Shown here piece by piece: positions 28,063 through 35,420 of a stretch of 64,000 nt of DNA (position 1 is the stretch's first letter; every line of letters starts with the position of its first letter). The translations under genes were made by a program, and so were the position numbers. Under the pieces are notes generated by a model. That model was not told where the DNA came from, searched no databases, and was given only the letters and a program-made list of their open reading frames with translations. Source of the stretch: Oceanobacillus damuensis (GTDB lineage Bacteria; Bacillota; Bacilli; Bacillales; Amphibacillaceae); NCBI RefSeq assembly GCF_001618145.1, contig NZ_LQNF01000015.1, forward strand, positions 36,273 through 100,272. Direction: 5' to 3'.

Positions 28063-28112
28063 AAAGTGGATTATTAATTTGGATGGGATAACTAATAATC
28101 CACTTTTTTTAG
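28063..28112 (+). terminator. Terminator after the RadC-DUF960 operon
   Basis: 14-bp perfect stem AAAGTGGATTATTA / TAATAATCCACTTT (28063-28076 and 28093-28106) followed by T's. Confidence 0.92.
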
Positions 28113-28271
28113 GGGGATGGGGAGCAAGTAAAAAGTAAATCCCAGCATTGTTGCTTAAGCTGTTTAGTAATAGAATGAAAAATGGTAGTAAGTTAATCAA
28201 GAAAAGTATCTCGTGTGTAATTTTTTTTGATTGACTTCCCCCCTATCCCCCTAAGACTGGAGTGTAAGATA

Positions 28272-29138
28272 ATGGACTTAAAAGAAACTGTTACTATGTA
28301 CCAAGTATCAAAAGAACTTGCACTGGAAAGTAATTATGACTTTGTAAAAAAAGAAGATGATGGAAATATAAAAATAGTGGAGGAAAAAAGAAATACCTTT
28401 GATAATTATAAGAAAGAACAGGTAAAAAAATTAACTGACCTTCTCAGGGTAAAAGGAATAGAAAAAAGTGCAATAAAGAATGGACGGGACTTTGCAATAC
28501 CAATTGAATCAAAGGAATACATAAAATATTTACTTCTAAATTATACCTCAAAATCGGTGAAAGCAATCAGGAAACACGGGCTCGAAAGTTTGTCATATTC
28601 TCAATGGAGCGAGTTAGTAAATGGTCTAGTTGAATATAGCACTAAGGATATTGAGGATATAAATCAAAAAGAGGAAAAAAGGTGTGAGATTTTGGCTCAG
28701 CATCAATATTTTTCTATTGAGAGGCATAACCGTTTGATTGATAAATTCAGCAGGTTGTTAAAGGAAGCAGAACTACGATATGGAGAATTTGAAAATTTAG
28801 GCAGTGAAAATAGTGATTTGCCGAAAAGAGAAACAACTGAAGTAAAGAACCTTAGTGATGAATCAATTGATTTACATGTGGATGGTTACAACGCTAGATT
28901 ACTTAGCGAAAATGATGTAATTGAATTATACGACTACTTAGAGAAAAGTATTTACCAATGCTTTATGAAATTCGGAGAAGTTGCGGATATTTTTAGCGAA
29001 ATTCGTCACGAAGAGATTGAAAATAAAGTTATTCAGGCTATTGATGATAATATAAATCCTGATGAAATAACTTATGATGATAGTAGGTCAGTTATGGAAG
29101 AGACATTAAAGGAGTTCCATATAAAACGCAATAAATAA
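28272..29138 (+). CDS. Unrecognised element protein, predominantly helical
   Basis: 288 residues from ATG 28272 (TGGAGTG upstream). The frame runs further up through a C-rich tract to 28227, but that would start inside a homopolymer region. The N-terminus reads MYQVSKELAL, which could be a small helix-turn-helix, and the body is lysine- and glutamate-rich helix with little beta structure. It may be a DNA-binding regulator or replication helper, since it lies between the SCC accessory genes and the helicase operon. I recognise no family. A terminator follows at once. Confidence 0.6.
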   Translation: MDLKETVTMYQVSKELALESNYDFVKKEDDGNIKIVEEKRNTFDNYKKEQVKKLTDLLRVKGIEKSAIKNGRDFAIPIESKEYIKYLLLNYTSKSVKAIRKHGLESLSYSQWSELVNGLVEYSTKDIEDINQKEEKRCEILAQHQYFSIERHNRLIDKFSRLLKEAELRYGEFENLGSENSDLPKRETTEVKNLSDESIDLHVDGYNARLLSENDVIELYDYLEKSIYQCFMKFGEVADIFSEIRHEEIENKVIQAIDDNINPDEITYDDSRSVMEETLKEFHIKRNK

Positions 29139-29167
29139 AAAACTACCAACCACTTGGTAGTTTTTTG
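29137..29167 (+). terminator. Terminator after the helical protein gene
   Basis: AAAAACTACCAA / TTGGTAGTTTTT (29137-29148 and 29154-29165), 12-bp stem with A and T tails. Confidence 0.92.
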
Positions 29168-29180
29168 CTTTTTCATTAAT

Positions 29181-29218
29181 AGTTAGGGGGGAAAAAACAA
29201 AGTTTTTCCCCTACTAAT
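29181..29218. other. G-rich inverted repeat ahead of the replication module
   Basis: GGGGAAAAA / TTTTTCCCC (29188-29196 and 29203-29211) inside a longer imperfect palindrome bounded by TTAG...CTAA. It lies about 100 bases upstream of the first gene of the helicase operon. It could be an operator, a terminator part, or an origin element; related G-tracts occur at 28237-28255 and 32183-32287. Confidence 0.5.
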
Positions 29219-29316
29219 TGTTCTTGTTCTTCCTTGTTACACTTAATTCATCAAGTAAATACAAGTAGTTGTTGATAAGGTATTTACAAAATTTAAATTA
29301 ATGGAGGTAACTCAAA

Positions 29317-29790
29317 ATGATGGTAGATGAACAAGCACAGAAATATTACAAAGGAAAATTGACATTTATTAATAATGTTAAAGTACAAAGTAAACCAGTA
29401 AATATTTTGAAAAAAGAACAAAGATTAATGGAAAGACACCCTTTTGGAGATGAACTAGCTAATGAAGATGGCGAGAATGATTTTGCTGTACTAGATGATG
29501 TTAATACATTAAAAAATGTAATGGTCTTTGCGGAAATTAACCGCTACAGAGAAACACTCTTGTCAGATATGCAAGACGGAGAAAGAAGCAAAGTCATTAG
29601 TCTTATTATTGACAACTTAAATAGGTTTCACGTAAAACCTGTTGCTTATGAAGTAAAAGCTGACTCCATTGTAGTTGCATGGTATCCCAATACAGTAATA
29701 AATACTTTCAGATTTTCTGAGTCTATTTTGGCTTTAGAAGACTATGAAGAGAGAGAAAACAGCAATGAAGAATTGGAGGTAGTGGAATAG
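29317..29790 (+). CDS. Unrecognised protein, first gene of the helicase operon
   Basis: 157 residues, start ATG 29317 with GGAGGT upstream. It is acidic towards the C-terminus (EDYEERENSNEELEVVE). No family recognised. It shares one base with the next gene (TAGTG junction), and the helicase gene follows, so these three form an operon. In staphylococcal SCC, small genes before the helicase encode single-strand-binding or loader proteins; a similar job here is only a guess. Confidence 0.6.
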   Translation: MMVDEQAQKYYKGKLTFINNVKVQSKPVNILKKEQRLMERHPFGDELANEDGENDFAVLDDVNTLKNVMVFAEINRYRETLLSDMQDGERSKVISLIIDNLNRFHVKPVAYEVKADSIVVAWYPNTVINTFRFSESILALEDYEERENSNEELEVVE

Positions 29791-30431
29791 TGGCACTTAA
29801 AAAAGTGAGACGTCCAGTATTGCATGGCGAAAAGGAATATTTAGAGAAGAAAGGATGGAACAACGTGATGGATGCTAGAAATGAACTTGAAGAAACTACC
29901 AATGATTTACAAAACGAATGGAATAGTCCAATTTTGCAAAATCAGTCCAATGTTCATAACACTGATTTAGAAATTGACGCTGATACTATTGATGAAGATG
30001 AGGCAGAATTTGAACCAAAAAAAGCTTTAGGAGAATCTGCGCTAAACCGTACTATTTCCTTTCTGGAAGATAGTGTGAGGTTGCCAAGGAAACCAAAAGT
30101 TGAACAAGGTAATTATTCCTTCCGTATTGACAACATAACCAGTAAAGAAAACATAGTAGGGAAATTTGGAGCATATGACCAGTTTTTGATTGCCTTTTCC
30201 CTCTACAAAATCGGTATAGATGTACCAATACAAATCACTATTCCTTATATCATATCATCGAAGCCTGAGTCACCTCTTATGTTGTTCCTTGCCAGCTTCA
30301 AATCAATATTTAATGGGCAGAACATAACTATCACACAATTAGTAGGATTACAGGGTACTTGTGTGGTTAGTCATTATGAGACAGCTTTAGGTGATATTTA
30401 TGAAAGGTTGCTAGTTAAAAACGTAGAATGA
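29790..30431 (+). CDS. Unrecognised protein, second gene of the helicase operon
   Basis: 213 residues from GTG 29790, overlapping the previous stop by one base, with GGAGGT 10 or so bases upstream. The N-terminal 70 residues are charged and probably flexible; the C-terminal half is more hydrophobic with beta character (FRIDNITSKENIVGKFG, VPIQITIPYII). It could be an OB-like single-strand-binding or partner protein for the helicase. I recognise no family. Confidence 0.6.
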   Translation: MALKKVRRPVLHGEKEYLEKKGWNNVMDARNELEETTNDLQNEWNSPILQNQSNVHNTDLEIDADTIDEDEAEFEPKKALGESALNRTISFLEDSVRLPRKPKVEQGNYSFRIDNITSKENIVGKFGAYDQFLIAFSLYKIGIDVPIQITIPYIISSKPESPLMLFLASFKSIFNGQNITITQLVGLQGTCVVSHYETALGDIYERLLVKNVE

Positions 30432-30448
30432 CCTAACAAATAAGCATT

Positions 30449-30493
30449 TTGAGAGAAGTGACAGGGCGATTTTTTACCTTGTGCTTCTCTCAA
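30449..30493 (+). promoter_or_regulatory. Hairpin directly before the helicase ribosome binding site
   Basis: TTGAGAGAAG / CTTCTCTCAA (30449-30458 and 30484-30493), a perfect 10-bp stem with a 25-base loop containing a T6 run. AAGGAG of the next gene follows within a few bases. There is no T-run after the stem, so it is more likely a translational or RNA-processing signal than a terminator. Confidence 0.55.
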
Positions 30494-30508
30494 GTAAGGA
30501 GAATTGTT

Positions 30509-32188
30509 ATGCATAATGAAAGCCATTTAAATGAATATGTATCATCTTATCCTATTAAAAAAGTAAGATTACTAGAATCAAGCGAAACCATAAGGTCAAA
30601 AATGCAATCCATTGATGTTAAAGAAAATCTTTCTTTAATCGTTACAGCAATTAAAATTGTTGCGTTTGAAGAAGGAGCTGCTTTTTTCTCTGCTTTAATG
30701 TATCACATATATGAGACATCGAAACAAGCTGCTATTGAGCTATATAATAACGCCGAATTAGTGCCAGAATCTCTTGTTCCAACAGGGTTACTTGATGAAT
30801 TGAAACTAATTCTAACGGTTGGTAAAGCAGAAGAACGAGGGTTTTTCTATGATGAAAGGAAAAACAGCTATACATTTAATGCTAATGCTTTTGCAAAGCA
30901 TTTTATTAAAAGATGTAGTGTTCGCTCGACAAAGGACGGGCGACTATTCCTTTACCATAGGAAAGGTATTTTCGAGGAATTGTCTGAGGTTGAATTAGGT
31001 AAAGTTATTCGAACCTTGATGCACGAAGGGCGTTGGAATAGTTGGAATAGTAAGTCTGAAACAGAAGTAGTAAAAGCATTATTGCGAGAATCAAACACGG
31101 TTGGTGAAATGAATTCTAATCGAAACTTTATCAATTTAAGAAATGGGATGTTGAGTTTGGATAACTTTGAGTTATTTCCTCATCATCCAAGTTATTTATC
31201 AACTGTACAATTGCCTATTAATTATGACTCGAACGCTGTTGCTTCATCTTTTATGCGATTTCTAAAAGAAATTACATTGGATGATGAAGAGCTCATTCGG
31301 GTTCATCAGGAAATTTTGGGCTATCTCTTATCCGCTGAAACAAAAGCGGAAAAAGCATTCTTTTTTTACGGTAGCGGTGCAAACGGCAAGAGTGTTCTTG
31401 CTTCCATCATAACTCAATTGGTGGGAAAAGAGAATGTAAGTAGCATACCGTTGGCTGAATTTAGTCAGCAATTTGGTCTTGAGGGTTTAGTCAATAAAAC
31501 CGTAAATATTGCCGCTGAAAATGAAATGGGCGGTAAATCGTTAAAGACGGAAAACTTTAAAGCAATTGTTAGTGGTGACACGGTAACTATTAATATCAAA
31601 TACCGCCCAGCCATAACCTATAAACCGTATTGCAAACTCGTTTTTGTCGTAAATAATTTACCAGATTCAATGGATGTGACTAATGGCTATTTTAGGAAGC
31701 TTATGCTTATACCGTTTAGTCGCACGTTTAAGCCAACTGAAAGAAATGTAAATTTAACGCAAGAGCTATTAGCAGAACTCCCTGGAATATTAAATTGGGC
31801 TATTGAAGGTCTGAAACGATTAAGGGAGAATAACTATCAATTTAGCGAATGTAAGGTAATTGAAGAATGTCATCGCACTTATTATGTAGAGCAAAACCCT
31901 GTTATGGAATTTTTCAACGAGCATGTTGTTTTAATAGAAGGGGTTCGAACAAGGCAGTCTGATTTTCATGAAAAATATCTAAGGTGGTTAACTATGCAAG
32001 GAATTGACGACAAAGGGACAAAATCCAAACAAAATTTTTGGAGATATTTCAAGATTGTCCTTGAAAATGAAGGTATTCCAATTGTGAAAAAGAAGGTCAG
32101 AGGGACAATTTACTTTGATGGATTGGAAATCGTTGGACTAGATAATCTCCAAGTACCAGTACTAAATGGGGAAATAATTCAGTTTTAG
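30509..32188 (+). CDS. D5/P4-type replicative helicase (SCC Cch-like)
   Basis: 559-residue superfamily 3/AAA+ DNA helicase of the phage/plasmid primase C-terminal type. Walker A is GSGANGKS (about residues 287-294), with later Walker B-like and sensor segments (KTVNIAAENEMGG, CKLVFVVNNLP) and the family ending with winged-helix-like WTYFKI-type residues. ATG 30509 is chosen with AAGGAG before it; the frame above it runs through a hairpin. SCC elements encode replicative helicases called Cch, and this gene holds that place before the recombinase. It supports autonomous replication after excision. Whether a primase domain is present at the N-terminus is unclear. Confidence 0.85.
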   Translation: MHNESHLNEYVSSYPIKKVRLLESSETIRSKMQSIDVKENLSLIVTAIKIVAFEEGAAFFSALMYHIYETSKQAAIELYNNAELVPESLVPTGLLDELKLILTVGKAEERGFFYDERKNSYTFNANAFAKHFIKRCSVRSTKDGRLFLYHRKGIFEELSEVELGKVIRTLMHEGRWNSWNSKSETEVVKALLRESNTVGEMNSNRNFINLRNGMLSLDNFELFPHHPSYLSTVQLPINYDSNAVASSFMRFLKEITLDDEELIRVHQEILGYLLSAETKAEKAFFFYGSGANGKSVLASIITQLVGKENVSSIPLAEFSQQFGLEGLVNKTVNIAAENEMGGKSLKTENFKAIVSGDTVTINIKYRPAITYKPYCKLVFVVNNLPDSMDVTNGYFRKLMLIPFSRTFKPTERNVNLTQELLAELPGILNWAIEGLKRLRENNYQFSECKVIEECHRTYYVEQNPVMEFFNEHVVLIEGVRTRQSDFHEKYLRWLTMQGIDDKGTKSKQNFWRYFKIVLENEGIPIVKKKVRGTIYFDGLEIVGLDNLQVPVLNGEIIQF

Positions 32189-32287
32189 GGGGGGAGGGGG
32201 AATGCAAAAACTAAAAATGGGTGGAAATGTAATTACAGAAAACCAATCAAACAAAAGTTTCCATTTTACTCGCCACCCCTCCCCCTA
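32183..32287. other. Inverted G-tract / C-tract pair after the helicase gene
   Basis: TTTTAGGGGGGGAGGGGG at 32183-32200 (overlapping the helicase stop) and CCCCTCCCCCTAA at 32276-32287 are inverted copies about 75 bases apart. Such runs are rare in this AT-rich element. They could form a long hairpin or quadruplex, and may belong to a replication origin. Confidence 0.6.
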
Positions 32288-32340
32288 ACCTAAAATCAAA
32301 ATAAAATATATATTATAAATCAGATGAGAGGGAAATTAGC

Positions 32341-32490
32341 ATGAATATGGAAGATACACAAGAATACAAATATCAAACTCTAATAGACATATTAGCAGAA
32401 ATGGTCAAGGGCTATTTGACTAATCAATCAACACAAAAAGAGAGGGAGAAAAAAGATGAATCAAACAGTGTATCCAATAGACCAGCTTGA
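32341..32490 (+). CDS. Small acidic protein overlapping the start of the recombinase gene
   Basis: 49 codons from ATG 32341 with GAGGGA upstream. It overlaps the recombinase start (32456) in another frame by 35 bases, which would couple the two. It has no recognisable motif. It is short and may not be real, but a start signal and position just before the recombinase are in its favour. Confidence 0.45.
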   Translation: MNMEDTQEYKYQTLIDILAEMVKGYLTNQSTQKEREKKDESNSVSNRPA

Positions 32491-34141
32491 CCCAAGTAAT
32501 CAAACTGGAACACAGAAACGTGTTGCACTTTATGCCCGTGTATCTACTGTAGAACAAGCTGAGGAAGGTTATAGTATTGATGAACAGATAAATGTTTTAA
32601 GAGAATGGTGCGAGCGAGAAGGATATACAATCTATAACGAATATATTGATAGAGGGATAAGCGGTAAGAATATTAAAGGTAGACCAGCTATTCAGCAACT
32701 ACTTTATGATGCTAATCAGAAGTGCTTTGATATTGTGTTAGTGTGGAAAATGAATCGACTCTCAAGAAAAAGTGTTGACCTTCTTACCATTGTCGATAAT
32801 TTGCAAAACAAAAGTATTAGCTTTCGTTCTTATACAGAGCGATACGAAACAGAAACTCCATCAGGAAAACTTCAATTTCAAATGATGGCAGCTATAGCGG
32901 AATTTGAACGTGCTAATATTGCCGAAAATGTAAAAATGGGAATGATAGCAAGAGCAAAGGAAGGTTCCTGGAATGGTGGACAAGTCCTTGGATACGATGT
33001 AGTAAGTGCTCCCAGTGAGAATCGAAAAAGAAAATTTTCTAAACTCATAATCAATGAGGATGAAGCAATCATAGTACGGAAGATATTTGAATTGTATATT
33101 CAGGGAAATGGGTATAAGTCAATTGCAAACCGACTGAATAAAGAGGGATATAAAACTAAGAAAAATAAAGCATTTTCTATAAATGGTGTAAAAACTATTC
33201 TATCAAATCCTATATATGCTGGATTTATAAGATACAATGTTAGACGAGACTGGAGTGAAAAGAGAAGAAATAATATAAATCCAAACCCAGTCATTGTAAA
33301 AGGACAACATAAACCAATTATATCTGATGATATTTGGGAGCAGACTAAAGGTATTATGAAAAGCCGTACTGGCAAACCAAATAGAATTCATAGCGGTGAA
33401 TTTCCACTGACAGGTATCTTAAAATGTCCAGTATGTGGCTCGGGCATGGTATTGGGGAGAACGACCAACCGAAACAAAGATGGAAGTAAGCGTGTACTCG
33501 AATACTATGTTTGTGGGGCATGGAAAAATAAAGGAACAGCAGTGTGTCGTTCAAATGGTGTAAGAACAGAGTATGCTGATGAATATGTTCTTCAAAGGTT
33601 AGCAAATTTAGCCAGTAGTGATGTGCTGATTAAACAAATTGTAGAGAGAATTAATCAAAAGAATGAGGATGGCATATTACCGCTACAGAAAGAATATGAA
33701 ATGCTGAAAAAATCACTTTCTGCTATCCAATCTAAAAAAGATAAATACTTAAGGTTATATGTAGATGAAGTGATTAGTAAAGGTGACCTTACTAGTCAAT
33801 TAACTAATCTTGATAACGAAAAGGAACGTCTGGAAGAACGGCTATCTCCTATTGAAGAACAAATAGGACATGGTGGTATTCCAAATATTAATCATGAAGT
33901 GGTTAAAGAAATCATGCAGAACTTTATGACTGTCTATAGGAATGCTTTAACACCAGAACAACGTAAAAAGCTGTTGCATCTTCTGATTCACAAAATTACT
34001 ATTTCAGAAGATAGAAAGATTGATAGCATACAAATACAACTAAATAAAGAAGTAGCAAAACACTTCACAATTAACGGAGGAGCAAATTCGTCTATAACGG
34101 ATGAATTTGCTCCTCCGTTTTCTATTTTCATTAATATATAA
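32456..34141 (+). CDS. ccrC: Large serine recombinase, CcrC-like
   Basis: 561-residue site-specific recombinase, close to the length of staphylococcal CcrC (about 558). It should excise and insert the element at the rlmH att site. The resolvase-type catalytic domain (about 20-170) has the nucleophile S30 in ARVST, plus DRGISGKN and RLSRK. A recombinase domain follows (about 185-300). A zinc ribbon with CPVCGSG near 324 and later cysteines to about 364, then a coiled-coil (about 390-450), complete the DNA-binding end. GAGAGGGAG precedes the ATG. The C-terminal 20 or so residues are encoded by a hairpin sequence. The ccrC symbol is by analogy. Confidence 0.88.
   Translation: MNQTVYPIDQLDPSNQTGTQKRVALYARVSTVEQAEEGYSIDEQINVLREWCEREGYTIYNEYIDRGISGKNIKGRPAIQQLLYDANQKCFDIVLVWKMNRLSRKSVDLLTIVDNLQNKSISFRSYTERYETETPSGKLQFQMMAAIAEFERANIAENVKMGMIARAKEGSWNGGQVLGYDVVSAPSENRKRKFSKLIINEDEAIIVRKIFELYIQGNGYKSIANRLNKEGYKTKKNKAFSINGVKTILSNPIYAGFIRYNVRRDWSEKRRNNINPNPVIVKGQHKPIISDDIWEQTKGIMKSRTGKPNRIHSGEFPLTGILKCPVCGSGMVLGRTTNRNKDGSKRVLEYYVCGAWKNKGTAVCRSNGVRTEYADEYVLQRLANLASSDVLIKQIVERINQKNEDGILPLQKEYEMLKKSLSAIQSKKDKYLRLYVDEVISKGDLTSQLTNLDNEKERLEERLSPIEEQIGHGGIPNINHEVVKEIMQNFMTVYRNALTPEQRKKLLHLLIHKITISEDRKIDSIQIQLNKEVAKHFTINGGANSSITDEFAPPFSIFINI
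34073..34119 (+). terminator. 17-bp perfect hairpin inside the 3' end of the recombinase gene
   Basis: AACGGAGGAGCAAATTC / GAATTTGCTCCTCCGTT (34073-34089 and 34103-34119) with a 13-base loop and a T-rich tail. It lies before the stop codon (34139-34141), so a terminator-like structure is also coding sequence. Confidence 0.8.
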
Positions 34142-34158
34142 AAAGGAGCGTTAAATTT

Positions 34159-34449
34159 ATGAGTGTTATTAAAGTATTTAGAAGTTATATGGCAAAACAT
34201 CATCCACACTTAGCGTATAAGGATTGGAAAGCGGATGTAAGACTATTATCAGCCGAGGAAATTCAAAATGGAAACATTAAGGCTCTATTACCCCATGAAA
34301 TTAGTGAGCCTATAACATGTTGGTTATTCTTTTATGATGATAATCTAAACAACGTTGTATGTTTATTGCAGGACAAAAAGGGTGTAAGTAACATTGGAAT
34401 TAGTCTTTTAAAGAATGGTGAGCTTGTAAAGCCTATAAGCTTTATTTGA
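34159..34449 (+). CDS. Small SCC-associated protein, unknown function
   Basis: 96 residues with a strong AAAAAGGAG site, starting 17 bases after the recombinase stop. There are no obvious membrane helices; the middle is beta-like (EPITCWLFFYDDNLNNVVCLLQ). In staphylococcal SCC small conserved genes follow ccrC, and this holds that place. I could not assign a family. Confidence 0.6.
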   Translation: MSVIKVFRSYMAKHHPHLAYKDWKADVRLLSAEEIQNGNIKALLPHEISEPITCWLFFYDDNLNNVVCLLQDKKGVSNIGISLLKNGELVKPISFI

Positions 34450-34560
34450 GTGTGATGTAAGAATTTTAATGGTATTAATGAAAAATTCAATAGGCAATTT
34501 CTAACTGGGACTATTATGGTTCCAGTTAATTTATGTTGGAGAATTGAAAGGGGTGAAAGA

Positions 34561-34650
34561 ATGTCTTCTATAGACTTATTTAAGTCAGGTGTAACCTTCG
34601 GTGTATCAATTTATATTTTAATTAAAGAAAGTATCAAAAATGAATATTAG
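34561..34650 (+). CDS. 29-residue hydrophobic peptide
   Basis: ATG 34561 has GAAAGGGG upstream. The peptide is small, with a hydrophobic stretch (SGVTFGVSIYILI) long enough for a short membrane helix and a charged end. A second small ORF follows 15 bases later. The start signal makes it plausible; a product is not proven. Confidence 0.45.
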   Translation: MSSIDLFKSGVTFGVSIYILIKESIKNEY

Positions 34651-34665
34651 TAGGGAGGAATAATA

Positions 34666-34758
34666 ATGCAATATTTTTTAATGGGTACCGTCGTAGGGGT
34701 TGTAGTCTGTTATGCTTTTGAAAGAATCCAGAGGTCGCATTGGTGCTATAGCAAATGA
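34666..34758 (+). CDS. 30-residue membrane peptide
   Basis: ATG 34666 has GGGAGG upstream, a strong site. The peptide starts with one membrane helix (YFLMGTVVGVVVCYAF) and ends basic. Its stop overlaps the next start (ATGA at 34755), so the pair is coupled. The role is unknown. It could be a holin- or toxin-like small protein, but this is speculation. Confidence 0.55.
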   Translation: MQYFLMGTVVGVVVCYAFERIQRSHWCYSK

Positions 34759-35084
34759 ATAAAATTCGGTGTTTAAAAGACTTTAAATTAATTTCTAGTA
34801 AAATTGATAGTGATTTTTTAGCTTACTTGAAACAGGAATTCTATGGGCTTTATGAATACCTGAGTAATGGTGAAGGTCTGAGGGAATTTAAGCTTCATTA
34901 TCACCAGGCTATCGTTATTTTTGAAAGTAAAGAAGAAATTAATCAATTATTAGAGAGTGATGAAGAAGTTGAGTTTACTGAGGAGGTACAATTAAAGTCT
35001 TGTTCTATCCAACGGATAGGTATCTACCATTCTGAAGATGTTCAACTTTGTTTTTATATAAATGATGGTAAGATAAGTACTTAA
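34755..35084 (+). CDS. Small SCC-associated protein (possibly DUF950)
   Basis: 109-residue soluble acidic protein, translationally coupled to the peptide before it by ATGA. The pattern LYEYLSNGEGLREFKLHYHQAIVIFES and the later IQRIGIYHSEDVQLCFYI agree with my memory of the SCC family DUF950, which lies after ccr genes in staphylococci. I am not sure of this family call. It has no known function. Confidence 0.6.
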   Translation: MNKIRCLKDFKLISSKIDSDFLAYLKQEFYGLYEYLSNGEGLREFKLHYHQAIVIFESKEEINQLLESDEEVEFTEEVQLKSCSIQRIGIYHSEDVQLCFYINDGKIST

Positions 35085-35099
35085 TAAATAAAATAATAA

Positions 35100-35420
35100 G
35101 AAAAATCTAGTAAATCTGGTTGGTAAATATGGCCTTATATGGTAAAATAGACATGTCTCGTAAAAGTAGTTATGAGGGCGAATGGTGAATTTCTGTCAAC
35201 CCTTATCCATTCCTTAATGATAATTTCTGTAACTAAACAGATATCAATTATTATGGATATTGCTAAAGAATAATACATCAAGACATCCACACCTTCTGTT
35301 GTATTAATTGACCTTTCCAATATACTAATTAAAGTATAGCATATAAGTGAAACAAGTAGTCCTATCATAGATTAGTAGTCTATGAGTGAAAAAATGTATG
35401 CTTGCGAGGGGTGACTGAAT
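35100..35420 (+). ncRNA. Hairpin-rich noncoding leader of the reverse-transcriptase operon
   Basis: No gene with a start signal lies in these 320 bases, but five inverted repeats do. They are GAATGG/CCATTC (35180-35185, 35207-35212), TCTGT/ACAGA (35226-35230, 35237-35241), TAATAC/GTATTA (35271-35276, 35301-35306), TATACT/AGTATA (35321-35326, 35333-35338) and CATAGA/TCTATG (35366-35371, 35379-35384). Defence reverse transcriptases of the retron and DRT2 types use a structured RNA from just upstream of the RT gene as template. The pairing is seen; a template role is inference. Confidence 0.55.

Noticed and set aside
35135..35368. Minus-strand 77-codon ORF as a gene for a small membrane protein
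   Set aside because: No ribosome binding site, and it covers the hairpin-rich leader of the RT gene; kept only as a finding about the leader.
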